From positions 1 to 24,468 of the forward strand of contig JBGURM010000096.1 of the NCBI GenBank assembly GCA_045132035.1: a stretch of 24,468 bases of DNA. Direction: 5' to 3'. The notes beneath the pieces are model-generated. The model was not told the DNA's origin and ran no database searches. It saw nothing but the letters and a program-made list of their open reading frames with translations. Below are positions 15,103-24,013 of the stretch, one piece after another. Source of the DNA: UBA2450 sp045132035 (GTDB taxonomy: Bacteria; Bacillota_I; Bacilli_A; RFN20; CAG-826). Made by a program: the position numbers and the translations under genes. Each line of letters starts with the position of its first letter. Position 1 is the stretch's first letter.

Positions 15103-15942
15103 TTATTTTAAGTCTGTAGCTTTTATTTCATCCATGTCGTCATAGGCTTTATTTTCGCCACACATACCCCAAATGAATGTATATGCTTTAGTGGCAAATC
15201 CCGCATGAATTGACCAAGATGGAGAAATAACTGCTTGTTCATTTTTCATAACGATAGTTCTGATTTCTTGTGGTTGTCCCATAAGATGGAAGACAACATC
15301 ATCATTACCTAAGTCAAAATAGAAATAAACTTCCATTCTTCTTTCGTGTGTATGAACTGGCATTGTATTCCAAGCATTGCCTGGTTCAAGAACAGTCATA
15401 CCCATAGATAATTGACATGTTTCTAATACATCAGTGTGAATGAATTGATTAATAACACGTCTATTGAGGTGTTCTTGATCACCTTTAGGAACTTTCTTAG
15501 CCTTCTCAATTGGTAAATACACTGTTGGGCAAGTCTTATGAGCTGGGGAAGAACACATATAGAATTTAGCTGGGTTCTTTGGGTCTTTACTAGCAAATTT
15601 GACTTCTTTTGTACCCATTCCAACGTATAAGCCATCTGTCTTATGCATGACATATTCTTTACCGTCAAGAGTAACTACACCTTCACCACCAATATTGATG
15701 ATACCAAGTTCTCTTCTTTGTAAGAAATAGTCCGCTCTTAAAGCGTCACCAGCTTCAAGAGTTAATTCTTTATGAACTGGATAAGCTCCACCAGCAATGA
15801 TTCTATCTTGGTGAGAATATGTTAAGGAAATATCATCCTCAACGAAGACTTTTTCGATAAGATAATGTCTTCTTAATTCTTCAGTTGTGTATTTTTTTGA
15901 ATCATCTGGATGATTCGCATATCTAATATCTAAATCTCTCAT
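15103..15942 (-). CDS. kduI: 5-dehydro-4-deoxy-D-glucuronate isomerase
   Basis: KduI isomerises the keto-uronate formed from unsaturated uronic acid, the step before KduD. The 279-residue cupin-type protein has zinc ligands H197, H199, E204 and H246 in MPVHTHERRMEVYFYF and SIHAGFAT, at positions almost identical to those of the E. coli enzyme. A GTG two codons upstream (15948) keeps the frame open, but it overlaps the AGGAG Shine-Dalgarno at 15948-15952, so ATG at 15942, five bases after that site, is the start. It sits between kdgK (8 bases upstream) and kduD (15 bases downstream). Confidence 0.95.
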   Translation of the reverse strand: MRDLDIRYANHPDDSKKYTTEELRRHYLIEKVFVEDDISLTYSHQDRIIAGGAYPVHKELTLEAGDALRADYFLQRRELGIINIGGEGVVTLDGKEYVMHKTDGLYVGMGTKEVKFASKDPKNPAKFYMCSSPAHKTCPTVYLPIEKAKKVPKGDQEHLNRRVINQFIHTDVLETCQLSMGMTVLEPGNAWNTMPVHTHERRMEVYFYFDLGNDDVVFHLMGQPQEIRTIVMKNEQAVISPSWSIHAGFATKAYTFIWGMCGENKAYDDMDEIKATDLK

Positions 15943-15950
15943 ATACACTC

Positions 15951-16973
15951 CTATCTTTGGACTCTACCAGAGGCATCTCCGCCTGCTAAAGCTTCAACTT
16001 CTTTTTCGCTAACAAGGTTGAAGTCTCCTGGGATTGTGTGTTTTAACGCACTAGCGGCAACGGCGAATTCTAATGCTTGTCCTTGGTCTTTATATTTTAA
16101 TAAGCCGTGTATTAAGCCACCGGCAAATGAATCTCCACCACCAACACGGTCGATGATTGGTTCGATATCATAACGTTTAGATTCATAGAAATCTTTTCCG
16201 TTATAAATTAAAGCTTTCCAACCATTATGTGTCGCAGAGAATGATTCTCTTAATGTAGAGACAACATATTTAAAGCCAAAGGTCTTTGCCATTTCTTCAA
16301 AGATTTTCTTATATCCTTCAGCGTCAGTCTTACCAGATTTAACATCACTATTTGGTTTGAAACCTAAACATAATTCTGCATCTTCTTCGTTTCCAATACA
16401 GACATCAACATATTCCATTAATGGTCTCATAATGGAAATAGCTTTTTCACTTGTCCATAATTTCTTTCTGAAGTTAAGGTCACAAGAAATTGTAACTCCG
16501 TGCTTTTTAGCAGCAATACAAGCGCGCTTTAAGCATTCAGCAGCGTTATCAGATAAGGCTGGTGTAATTCCTGACCAGTGGAACCAACTTGCGCCTTCAA
16601 AGATTTTATCGAAATCGAATTCTTCTGGTTTTGCTAATGCAATCGCGGAATTAGCGCGGTCATAAATAACTTTAGATGGCCTCATTGAAGCACCGGTCTC
16701 TAAGAAATAGATACCAAGACGATCGCCACCACGAACGATATAATCATCATGAACTCCAAATCTTCTTAATGAATTAACTGCGCATTGTCCAATTTCATGA
16801 GCAGGGACTTTACTAATAAAGTAAGCTTCATGTCCGTAGTTAGCTAAAGAGACAGCGACGTTAGCTTCTCCCCCGCCATAGCAGACATCGAGTGATTGTG
16901 ATTGAACAAATCTTGAATTGAGTGGGGATGATAATCTAAGCATTATCTCGCCCATTGTGACTACTTTTGCCAT
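15951..16973 (-). CDS. kdgK: 2-dehydro-3-deoxygluconate kinase (PfkB family)
   Basis: KdgK phosphorylates 2-keto-3-deoxygluconate to KDPG using ATP. The 340-residue protein has the PfkB sugar-site motif GGGEANVAVSLA (33-44) and the C-terminal signature DRVGGGDSFAGG (275-286) with catalytic base D281. It lacks a signal peptide. Its start overlaps the eda stop (TAATG), so the kinase and the aldolase are translationally coupled. Fructokinases share these motifs, but the operon with eda, kduI and kduD makes KDG the likely substrate. Confidence 0.92.
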   Translation of the reverse strand: MAKVVTMGEIMLRLSSPLNSRFVQSQSLDVCYGGGEANVAVSLANYGHEAYFISKVPAHEIGQCAVNSLRRFGVHDDYIVRGGDRLGIYFLETGASMRPSKVIYDRANSAIALAKPEEFDFDKIFEGASWFHWSGITPALSDNAAECLKRACIAAKKHGVTISCDLNFRKKLWTSEKAISIMRPLMEYVDVCIGNEEDAELCLGFKPNSDVKSGKTDAEGYKKIFEEMAKTFGFKYVVSTLRESFSATHNGWKALIYNGKDFYESKRYDIEPIIDRVGGGDSFAGGLIHGLLKYKDQGQALEFAVAASALKHTIPGDFNLVSEKEVEALAGGDASGRVQR

Positions 16974-17590
16974 TATTTAACTCCTTTAACTATATCCATA
17001 GCTTCTTGGCATTTATTTTTAATATCTTCTGGGGTTCCTTTCATCATCCAAGAACCACCACAAGCAAAAATCTTTTTATTTGACAAGAATTCAGCGAGGT
17101 TTTCTGGACCAACTCCACCAGTAGGTAAGAATGATACTTGTGGGAATGCCGCTCCAATCGCGTTAATCGCTTTAATTCCTCCATAAACAGAAGCTGGGAA
17201 GAACTTCACTAAGTTGATTCCTAAATCTAATGCTTGAATGATTTCTGTTGGGGTAGCAACTCCTGGGAAATAAGGGATGCCATGTTTCTTACAAACTTCA
17301 GCAACTCCAGCGCTTAATCCTGGGGAAACAATAAACTCTGCTCCAAAAGAAATCGCTTCTTCTGCTTGAGCAGCGTTAATCACTGTACCTGCTCCAATAA
17401 GGAAACGACCATTAAATTCCTTAACAGCGAGTTTCAAACATTCTGGTGCACATTCAGTGCGGTAACAAATTTCTGCAATTGGAAGACCACCTTCTAACAT
17501 CGCATTCAATGTTGGAATTGTTTCATTCACATCATTAAATACAACGACTGGAACAATTCTTTTCTCTTTAATCGTAGCAAAAACTTCCAT
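16973..17590 (-). CDS. eda: KDPG aldolase (2-dehydro-3-deoxy-phosphogluconate aldolase)
   Basis: Eda cleaves KDPG to pyruvate and glyceraldehyde-3-phosphate. This 205-residue class I aldolase has E40 and R44 in IAEICYRT, GAGTV (66-70), the Schiff-base lysine K129 in LVKFFPAS and the phosphate-binding TGGV (157-160). Length is normal. AGGAGG lies four bases before the ATG. It is the first gene of the operon and faces the pectinesterase gene across a 90-base divergent control region. The product may also act on related 2-keto-3-deoxy acids, as many family members do. Confidence 0.93.
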   Translation of the reverse strand: MEVFATIKEKRIVPVVVFNDVNETIPTLNAMLEGGLPIAEICYRTECAPECLKLAVKEFNGRFLIGAGTVINAAQAEEAISFGAEFIVSPGLSAGVAEVCKKHGIPYFPGVATPTEIIQALDLGINLVKFFPASVYGGIKAINAIGAAFPQVSFLPTGGVGPENLAEFLSNKKIFACGGSWMMKGTPEDIKNKCQEAMDIVKGVK

Positions 17591-17622
17591 AAAGCCTCCT
17601 AGTATATTTTCTTTGCACTTTT

Positions 17623-17652
17623 ATTATAAATAAACTTTTCTCTTGTATACAA
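17623..17652 (-). promoter_or_regulatory. eda: Promoter of the eda-kdgK-kduI-kduD operon
   Basis: On the minus strand TTGTAT (17652-17647) and a perfect TATAAT (17628-17623) are 18 bases apart. The -35 box is part of the palindrome TTGTATACAA, so a protein bound there would block RNA polymerase. Confidence 0.5.
17643..17652. promoter_or_regulatory. TTGTATACAA palindrome between the divergent pectin operons (candidate GntR operator)
   Basis: This perfect 10-base palindrome is centred in the 90-base gap between eda and the pectinesterase gene. A second TTGTAT half-site lies at 17659-17664. Palindromes with a central GTATAC resemble operators of FadR-subfamily GntR repressors of uronate catabolism. 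A GntR gene of that subfamily lies at 21811-22485. The link is inference. Confidence 0.5.
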
Positions 17653-17680
17653 CACATTTTGTATTAAAATTAATTTATCG

Positions 17681-18565
17681 ATGAAATATTTACACGTTGG
17701 CAAGGATTACGAATATCAAACAATCACTGACGCAATCAAGAATTGTGATATCGGTGACACTTTACTTTTAGAAGATGAGAGATTCTTTGAAAAAGTCGTC
17801 ATTAATAAAGAAGGGATTACAATTGATGGACAAAATAAAGCGGAAATCGTCTTTAACGATTACGCTGAAAAGATTCACGAAGATGGTCGTCCATATGTCA
17901 CTTTTAGAACATATTCAGTTCTAGTTAAAGCAAATAATGTTACTTTAAAAAATCTCACTATTAAAAACACTGCAGGATATGGCAAAGACATCGGACAAGC
18001 CGTCGCGTTATCTTTATACGCTGATAACATCAAAGTTATTAACTGCAAATTATCTGCCTATCAAGATACCTTATTCATTGGTCCATTCTCTAAAGATTTA
18101 GAAGAAAGATACGTTGATTTATTGCCTTATGAAGAAAGAGTGGCAGATGTAAATTATTACTCCACTTTTGATAACTGTGAAATTACCGGAAATGTTGACT
18201 TCATCTTTGGAGGAGGAAACGCAACATTTAATAAATGTAAAATATATTCTTTAAAATCTCGTCATGACTGTTCTTGGATTGTCGCCCCTGATCATCCTAT
18301 AACTAATAAACACGGCTTCATTTTTAATGACTGTGAGTTTTTAAATATCGATGCAGAAAAAGGAACTGTATATTTAGCTAGACCATGGAGAACATATGGC
18401 TTTGTAACATTTAATCACTGCTATTTAGATAATCATATTCATAAAGATGGTTTTGATATTTGGAATAAAGATGAACCACGACTCCCAGCGAGGTTTTTTG
18501 AGAACCACTCTTATGGCCCAGGAAAAAGTAAAGAAAGGAAAATTGCTACAGTTGTAGTAGAATAA
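17681..18565 (+). CDS. Cytoplasmic pectin methylesterase (CE8)
   Basis: CE8 enzymes remove methyl esters from polygalacturonate or its oligomers. This 294-residue beta-helix protein carries the family motifs GQAVAL (Q106), AYQDTLF (Q128, D129), GNVDFIFG (nucleophile D173) and ARPWR (R234, W236). It has no signal peptide and is short, essentially the catalytic domain alone, so it probably acts on imported oligogalacturonides. No Shine-Dalgarno precedes the ATG at 17681. It heads a two-gene operon with the GH105 gene and is transcribed divergently from eda. Confidence 0.9.
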   Translation: MKYLHVGKDYEYQTITDAIKNCDIGDTLLLEDERFFEKVVINKEGITIDGQNKAEIVFNDYAEKIHEDGRPYVTFRTYSVLVKANNVTLKNLTIKNTAGYGKDIGQAVALSLYADNIKVINCKLSAYQDTLFIGPFSKDLEERYVDLLPYEERVADVNYYSTFDNCEITGNVDFIFGGGNATFNKCKIYSLKSRHDCSWIVAPDHPITNKHGFIFNDCEFLNIDAEKGTVYLARPWRTYGFVTFNHCYLDNHIHKDGFDIWNKDEPRLPARFFENHSYGPGKSKERKIATVVVE

Positions 18566-18570
18566 AAAAT

Positions 18571-19668
18571 ATGAATAAACAAATTGATGCTTATATTGAC
18601 TCACTATTAAACTCCACTCCTGATCGTCCTTTATGGAATATAGAAATCATCAAAGGAGATAAGAAGACATCTTGGAACTATATCGATGGATGTATGCTTT
18701 CTTCTTTAATGGAACTATATAAGATGACTAAGGACGAGAAATATCTTAATTTCGTCATTAACTTTGTTAATTATTTCGTTAATGAAGATGGAAGTATTAA
18801 AACATACGAAAGAGAAAAATACGCTTTAGATGATATCAATGAATCAAGAGTCTTGTTTGATTTATACGATTTAACTAAAGAAGAAAAATATAAAAAAGCG
18901 ATTGAATTCACTTACGAACATGTAAAGAATCAACCAAGAACCAAAGAAGGTAACTTCATTCATAAAAAAATCTATCATGACCAAGTTTGGCTTGATGGTA
19001 TTTATATGGTCATGCCTTTTTATACCCGCTACTTAGATAATGATGATATCGCTCATCAACTTCAAAATGTTAGAAACATTATGTTTGATGAAAATAAAAA
19101 GCTCTACTACCATGGCTATGATTCTTCTAAAAGCATGTTCTGGGCTAATAAAGAAACTGGCTTATCTAAATCATTCTGGCTACGTTCTATTGGCTGGTTA
19201 CTTGTCGGTTTAGTGGATGTATATGGTTACTCTAATAATGAATTAACTAAAAAGGTAACTTCTTCAATGTTAAAAGAAGGAATTGAAGGCATTCTTCAAT
19301 ATCAAGACAAAGATAGTAAGATGTTCTATCAAGTTGTTGATCAAGGTAATAGAGATGGTAACTATTTAGAAACGTCAGGTTCCTTAATGGTTGCCTACGC
19401 TTGTATGAAAGGCGCTAGAATTGGAATCTTAGATAAAAAATATAAGGCAATCGGACAAGAAATATTTGATGGAGTAACTAAAAAATATCTCTCTAATAAT
19501 AACGGAGAACTTAATCTTGGCGGCATTTGTATTATGGCGGGCTTAGGTCCTGAAAATAACACTAGAAGAGATGGAACATTCGAATATTATATCAGTGAAA
19601 AGATCGTTGAAAATGATGCGAAGGGTGTTGGCCCTCTCATCATGGCGTATATTGAAACATTAAAATAA
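18571..19668 (+). CDS. Unsaturated uronyl/rhamnogalacturonyl hydrolase (GH105)
   Basis: GH105 enzymes release the terminal unsaturated galacturonic acid left by pectate or rhamnogalacturonan lyases, producing the keto-uronate used by KduI. The 365-residue alpha/alpha-barrel protein has the characteristic HDQVWLDGIYMVMPF segment with catalytic Asp142, equivalent to D143 of Bacillus YteR. No signal peptide is present. It begins 5 bases after the CE8 stop without a clear Shine-Dalgarno. GH88 is the related alternative, but the context favours GH105. A shared terminator follows. Confidence 0.88.
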   Translation: MNKQIDAYIDSLLNSTPDRPLWNIEIIKGDKKTSWNYIDGCMLSSLMELYKMTKDEKYLNFVINFVNYFVNEDGSIKTYEREKYALDDINESRVLFDLYDLTKEEKYKKAIEFTYEHVKNQPRTKEGNFIHKKIYHDQVWLDGIYMVMPFYTRYLDNDDIAHQLQNVRNIMFDENKKLYYHGYDSSKSMFWANKETGLSKSFWLRSIGWLLVGLVDVYGYSNNELTKKVTSSMLKEGIEGILQYQDKDSKMFYQVVDQGNRDGNYLETSGSLMVAYACMKGARIGILDKKYKAIGQEIFDGVTKKYLSNNNGELNLGGICIMAGLGPENNTRRDGTFEYYISEKIVENDAKGVGPLIMAYIETLK

Positions 19669-19678
19669 TAGACCAATA

Positions 19679-19713
19679 AAAAACGTGGATTATTCAATTT
19701 CGTCCACGTTTTT
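19679..19713. terminator. Bidirectional terminator between converging operons
   Basis: Eleven-base arms AAAAACGTGGA and TCCACGTTTTT enclose a 13-base loop. A-runs and T-runs on both sides let it act on both strands. It separates the GH105 gene (plus) from the CE12 gene (minus). Confidence 0.8.
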
Positions 19714-19730
19714 ATTTATAGCCCAAATAA

Positions 19731-20396
19731 TTATTTAATTAATTTCTTAAGGATGTCATTCTTCAGACACTCTTTTTTGATGAGCTCGCACATCGCTCTA
19801 GCGCCTTTTTCCACTAGATGAGTGTTATCAAAAGTCTTTTCTGGATAATCATATTTTCCTAGTCCAGAAATCATAAATAATTCTTTAGATTCTTCAACTC
19901 CTAAATCTTCAATATATTTTTTAGAAGCCGAAGTAATATCTAAAAAGATAATATTTTCTCTTTCGGCGAGTTCTTTCATCGCTCGAGGATAATCCCCGTG
20001 ACAATTAGGGTCTAATTTATCTCCAATAAAGTGTCTTCGATAAATCGAAGATAAGAAGACTGGGGTCGCTCCTACTTTTCTAGCGATATTCGCATAGAAT
20101 AATAAGTTTTCTTGATAATCTTTAAAAGGTTCAGTGAATCTTTCAGAATTTTCTTTCGCATCATTATGACCAAATTGAATGAAAATAAAGTCACCTTTAG
20201 AAATTTCTTTTTCGCAAGGTTCATATAGCTTTTCTTCTTTAAAGGTCCTTGTAGAACGACCATTTTTCGCTAAGTTGATAATTTGATAATCATTTTTAAT
20301 ATATTCATGAAAAAACTGCCCCCATCCAACTTGTGGGTAAGTTGTTTCATCGTTATATTGACAAGTGGAATCACCAAATAAATAAATCTTATTCAT
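19731..20396 (-). CDS. SGNH-family rhamnogalacturonan acetylesterase (CE12)
   Basis: This 221-residue esterase probably removes acetyl groups from pectic oligosaccharides. The four SGNH blocks are present: GDST with nucleophile S10, NGRSTRTF (G46), FGHND (N78) and FDNTHL with D190 and H193. These blocks, especially NGRST and the GHND form, fit CE12. No signal peptide is present, so the protein is cytoplasmic. Its start overlaps the uxaC stop (TAATG), and it is the last gene of the GH28 operon. Confidence 0.85.
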   Translation of the reverse strand: MNKIYLFGDSTCQYNDETTYPQVGWGQFFHEYIKNDYQIINLAKNGRSTRTFKEEKLYEPCEKEISKGDFIFIQFGHNDAKENSERFTEPFKDYQENLLFYANIARKVGATPVFLSSIYRRHFIGDKLDPNCHGDYPRAMKELAERENIIFLDITSASKKYIEDLGVEESKELFMISGLGKYDYPEKTFDNTHLVEKGARAMCELIKKECLKNDILKKLIK

Positions 20397-21808
20397 TATC
20401 TTGAACTATCAAAATAGGCTTTCGCGTTATTAAAGCAAATGTCTTGGACAATCTTTCCAACCGCTTCAATATCGTTAGGATATTCGCCATTTTCCACTAA
20501 ATCGCCAAGTTTGTTACATAAGACACGACGGAAATATTCATGTCTTGTATAGCTTAAGAAACTACGGGAATCGGTAAGCATACCAATGAATCTAGATAAT
20601 AAACCTAAATTAGATAAAGCTTGGATTTGTTTTTCCATACCATCTTTTTGATCAAGGAACCACCAAGCACTACCAAGTTGCATCTTTCCTGGAACTCCAC
20701 TTTCAGCAAAACAGAACGCTAAAGTCGCAAGAAGTTCATTATCTACTGGATTTAAGGAATATAAAATGGTCTTTGGTAATTCATCTGTAGAATCAAGAGT
20801 GTCTAAAATCTTAGATAATGGACGTGCAATTTCTCCATCACCAATTGAGTCAAAACCAGTGTCTGGTCCGATGGTAGACATCATTCTATTAGAGTTATTT
20901 CTTTGAGCTTTAATATGATATTGTTGCACCCAACCGTGGTGACGATATTCTCTTCCTAAGAAGACAATAATAAAGCCGCGGTATTTAGCAACTTCACTAT
21001 TAGTTAATTTTTCATTTCTAAGAGCTTTCTTGATGATATTATCAATTTCTTCTCTTGTTGCTTCTTCATACATCACAACATCTAAAGCGTGGTCAGAAAC
21101 ACGGCAGTTATTCTCATGGAAGAATTCAATTCTTTCTTTGATTGCTCTTTCTAAAGTATCCACTCCATTAATTTCATAACCCACTACTTCACTTAATTGT
21201 TTGATATAAGGAACGTAACTTGCCCAATCAATATTAATAGCCTTATCTGGTCTAAAAGCTGGGTAAACATGGACATCAAATGATTTATCTTCTCTTAAAA
21301 GTTTATGATATTTTAAATCGTCAACTGGGTCATCAGTTGTACAGATTGTGTCAACGTTACTCATCTTAATGATTTTTCTTGGAGTTAAAGTCTTTAAAAC
21401 TTCATTCATCTTGTCATAACACTTTTCAGCGTTCTTTGGTGAGAATGGTTCAGCAATTCCAAAATATTTTTTAAGTTCTAAGTGAGTCCAGTGATATAAA
21501 GGATTTCCAATTGTGTATGGAATTGTTTCCGCCCACTTCATGAATTTCTCTTTTTTAGAAGCATCACCAGTAATAAAGTGTTCATCCACTCCATTATTTC
21601 TCATTGCTCTCCATTTATAGTGGTCACCAAAATGACCTTCTACTAACCATAAATCAGTAATTGATTCAAATCTACGGTCCTCATAAATGTCTTTAGCGGA
21701 AATATGACAGTGATAATCATAAATAGGCATCTTTTCAGCGTATTCGTGATATAAGGTCTCCGCAGTTTTTGTTCTTAATAAGAAGTTTTCATCCATAAAT
21801 GTTTTCAT
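20396..21808 (-). CDS. uxaC: Glucuronate/galacturonate isomerase
   Basis: UxaC converts D-galacturonate to tagaturonate and D-glucuronate to fructuronate. The 470-residue protein has the N-terminal metal-binding YDYHCHIS (H33, H35), the segment NPLYHWTHLELKKYFGI, and SLNPVDNELLATLAF in the C-terminal half, all typical of the family, and normal length. GGAGG precedes the start by 7 bases, inside the end of the GntR gene. The following enzymes of this branch (UxaB/UxaA or UxuB/UxuA) are not in the window, so they must be encoded elsewhere or the pathway differs. Confidence 0.95.
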   Translation of the reverse strand: MKTFMDENFLLRTKTAETLYHEYAEKMPIYDYHCHISAKDIYEDRRFESITDLWLVEGHFGDHYKWRAMRNNGVDEHFITGDASKKEKFMKWAETIPYTIGNPLYHWTHLELKKYFGIAEPFSPKNAEKCYDKMNEVLKTLTPRKIIKMSNVDTICTTDDPVDDLKYHKLLREDKSFDVHVYPAFRPDKAINIDWASYVPYIKQLSEVVGYEINGVDTLERAIKERIEFFHENNCRVSDHALDVVMYEEATREEIDNIIKKALRNEKLTNSEVAKYRGFIIVFLGREYRHHGWVQQYHIKAQRNNSNRMMSTIGPDTGFDSIGDGEIARPLSKILDTLDSTDELPKTILYSLNPVDNELLATLAFCFAESGVPGKMQLGSAWWFLDQKDGMEKQIQALSNLGLLSRFIGMLTDSRSFLSYTRHEYFRRVLCNKLGDLVENGEYPNDIEAVGKIVQDICFNNAKAYFDSSR

Positions 21809-21810
21809 AA

Positions 21811-22485
21811 CTATTCCTCCACAAAGTAATCGTGATATTTTTCTTCTACAATTCCAATGCCGTGTAACGCTAAAGCGATATGATCAGAGAATGCTTTCTG
21901 CGCTAATTCGACATTTTTCTCTTCTAGATATTTAACAATCAGGCAGTGATATTGATAGACTTCTTTAACATCACCGACTGTACGTAAGTTAGACATGATT
22001 CTCACTCTATCGAAGTTGATCGTCGAATTCACCATGTCTTGCCATAAGCTTTGATGGCCAGCGATTCTAAATATTTCAATATGGAATTTGTTGTCGTTTT
22101 CGTTGAACAATTTTGATTTTTCAATCGATGGCTCCATATTAGTAATTTGTTCTTGCTCTTTAAGGATTTCTTTTAAAATAGCAATATCGTTAGGAGTGAT
22201 ATTTCTTATCGCATCCTTAATAATTTTGGTTTCTACTGCTTCTCTAATATAAGCATCGTTATCAATCATTTTAATTGAAATACGAGATACATATGTTCCT
22301 CTTTTAGGTTTGACCACTAATAGTCCTCTTTGAACGAGTCGAGAGATAACGCTTCTAACTGGGGTTCTTGAGATTTTAAACTCTTCCGCGATTGCTTCTT
22401 CTTTGATAAGCGTATTTGGTGGATAAGTCAAATCAATGATGCGATTTTTAATTTCAACATAAATCTTTCTAATATCAATAATCAT
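21811..22485 (-). CDS. GntR-family transcriptional regulator, FadR/FCD type
   Basis: The 224-residue protein has an N-terminal winged helix-turn-helix (about 5-67, including AEEFKISRTPVRSVISRL and KRGTYVS) and a C-terminal helical FCD ligand domain with the usual metal-site residues D131, H135, H180 and H202. FCD regulators commonly sense sugar acids. It is embedded between the GH28 and uxaC genes, so it is co-expressed with its likely targets. A candidate operator, TTGTATACAA, lies at 17643-17652. It probably represses uronate genes until a uronate intermediate binds; neither ligand nor site is proven. Confidence 0.9.
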   Translation of the reverse strand: MIIDIRKIYVEIKNRIIDLTYPPNTLIKEEAIAEEFKISRTPVRSVISRLVQRGLLVVKPKRGTYVSRISIKMIDNDAYIREAVETKIIKDAIRNITPNDIAILKEILKEQEQITNMEPSIEKSKLFNENDNKFHIEIFRIAGHQSLWQDMVNSTINFDRVRIMSNLRTVGDVKEVYQYHCLIVKYLEEKNVELAQKAFSDHIALALHGIGIVEEKYHDYFVEE

Positions 22486-22497
22486 AACTATATCCCT

Positions 22498-24012
22498 CTA
22501 TTTAATATCAATTTTGAAGTCTCTGTTGATGGAAGTATAAAACTCTCCTTCATTTCCCACCATTTTGACGTTTTCAATAATTGCTTTATCAACGTTATTA
22601 AAAACAAAGCCACGCTTAGAGCATTTCTCTGCAAATGACATCATTGCAGGAGTTCCTTCTCCAGCGTCTTCTTTAAAGGAAACAAAAGCGTTTCTGATGA
22701 TAACTTCTTTAATATGTTGTTCAGGTAATCCATAGAAATAGCCCGCACAATATTCAGTGTTGATACATTCAATATCTTCGAAGATAAATCTTCCTAAATA
22801 TGGGGTTCTTTCATCAACTGGTAAAGCTTCTTTGGACCACACATATTCAGTCTTTCCATCTGGATCACAGAAATAGAACATATTGATAACAAATGGAGTT
22901 AAAACATTGTCCATTTTTATATGAGAGAATTTGACATTATCAATAATTCCGTCTTTTCCTCTTCCTCGACGTGATTTAATTCTTAAACCACGATCTGTAT
23001 GGTCAAATAGACAATTAGAAATAGTTAGGTTTTTAAGTCCACCCGCCATTTCGCTACCAAGAACAATCGCTCCATGGCCACGATTCATATAACAGTTAGA
23101 CACTAAAATATTTTCAGAAGGTCTTTTATATTTCTTTCCTAAATAAAGTTTTCCAGATTTAATGGCGATACAATCGTCTCCAACAGAGAACTCCACTCCA
23201 ATAATTTCACATCCATTAACACATTGAGGATTAATGCCGTCTGTATTTGGACTATATGGATCATTTTCAATATATAAGTCATAAAAACCAACATTAGTGG
23301 AGAAATATGGATGTACTGTCCAACAAGTCGCGTTATATAACTTAATGCCTTCTAAATAAACTTTGTTTGATTGATTGATAAACACTGTGTGTGGTCTAGC
23401 GTATGGTTTTTTTCTAAAATCGATAAACCATGGGCCATCCGCTGCGTGCATATCAAGTTTACCTTGGCCAACGAGCTTGACGTTTTCTCCATCAATCACG
23501 TTGATTAAAGCGTATTTCATATTCCAAGGGTCACCTTCCCAGGTTCCTCTTTGAATAATTTCACCGTTTCTATTATCTTCTCCTTGAAGTTCTAAATAGT
23601 CATCTGGATTAGTGCTTCCGTTAAGAGTTGCACCTTCTTTAAGATAAACAACTTTATTAGAACGTAAGAAAAGGTTAGAAACATTATAACTACCTTCATG
23701 AATAACAATTAAGGCGTTTTCTTTCGCGTTATCAAACGCTTCTTGAATGTATTTAGTAGCGACTCCATCAACTGGATAGATATCCACTACTTCACTAACT
23801 GCGTCGGTTTTAAATGAAATAACTTCATCATCCACTTTTAATTCATATTGAGTGTTAGGAGTTAGTTCATAAAGAGAAAAGACATTCTTTTTATAATTAG
23901 AAAGAACTTTCTTCTCGTTAAGATAAACATCATATTCTTTAGGAGAATAATAAATAGAGTCGTTCTCTAACATAACAGAAACAGAAACAGGGGAAATAAA
24001 GACAATTTTCAT
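22498..24012 (-). CDS. Cytoplasmic polygalacturonase-like glycoside hydrolase (GH28)
   Basis: GH28 enzymes hydrolyse galacturonic acid linkages in pectin. With the start at 24012 the protein has 504 residues. A short beta-rich, Fn3-like region (about 1-70, with LTPNTQYELKVDDEVISFKT) precedes the parallel beta-helix. Catalytic motifs are NTDG (256-259), GDD (278-280), GHG with H313, and RIK (344-346). No signal peptide is visible. The frame stays open for 36 more codons upstream, but those lie inside the preceding gene. GGAGG at 24023-24027 and the TAATATG junction with the upstream stop support ATG at 24012. An exo-acting enzyme on imported oligogalacturonides is most likely. Confidence 0.88.
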   Translation of the reverse strand: MKIVFISPVSVSVMLENDSIYYSPKEYDVYLNEKKVLSNYKKNVFSLYELTPNTQYELKVDDEVISFKTDAVSEVVDIYPVDGVATKYIQEAFDNAKENALIVIHEGSYNVSNLFLRSNKVVYLKEGATLNGSTNPDDYLELQGEDNRNGEIIQRGTWEGDPWNMKYALINVIDGENVKLVGQGKLDMHAADGPWFIDFRKKPYARPHTVFINQSNKVYLEGIKLYNATCWTVHPYFSTNVGFYDLYIENDPYSPNTDGINPQCVNGCEIIGVEFSVGDDCIAIKSGKLYLGKKYKRPSENILVSNCYMNRGHGAIVLGSEMAGGLKNLTISNCLFDHTDRGLRIKSRRGRGKDGIIDNVKFSHIKMDNVLTPFVINMFYFCDPDGKTEYVWSKEALPVDERTPYLGRFIFEDIECINTEYCAGYFYGLPEQHIKEVIIRNAFVSFKEDAGEGTPAMMSFAEKCSKRGFVFNNVDKAIIENVKMVGNEGEFYTSINRDFKIDIK

Positions 24013-24013
24013 A

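Noticed and set aside
15943..15948. GTG start for kduI
   Set aside because: It overlaps the Shine-Dalgarno AGGAG. The ATG at 15942 has correct spacing and matches the usual N-terminus.
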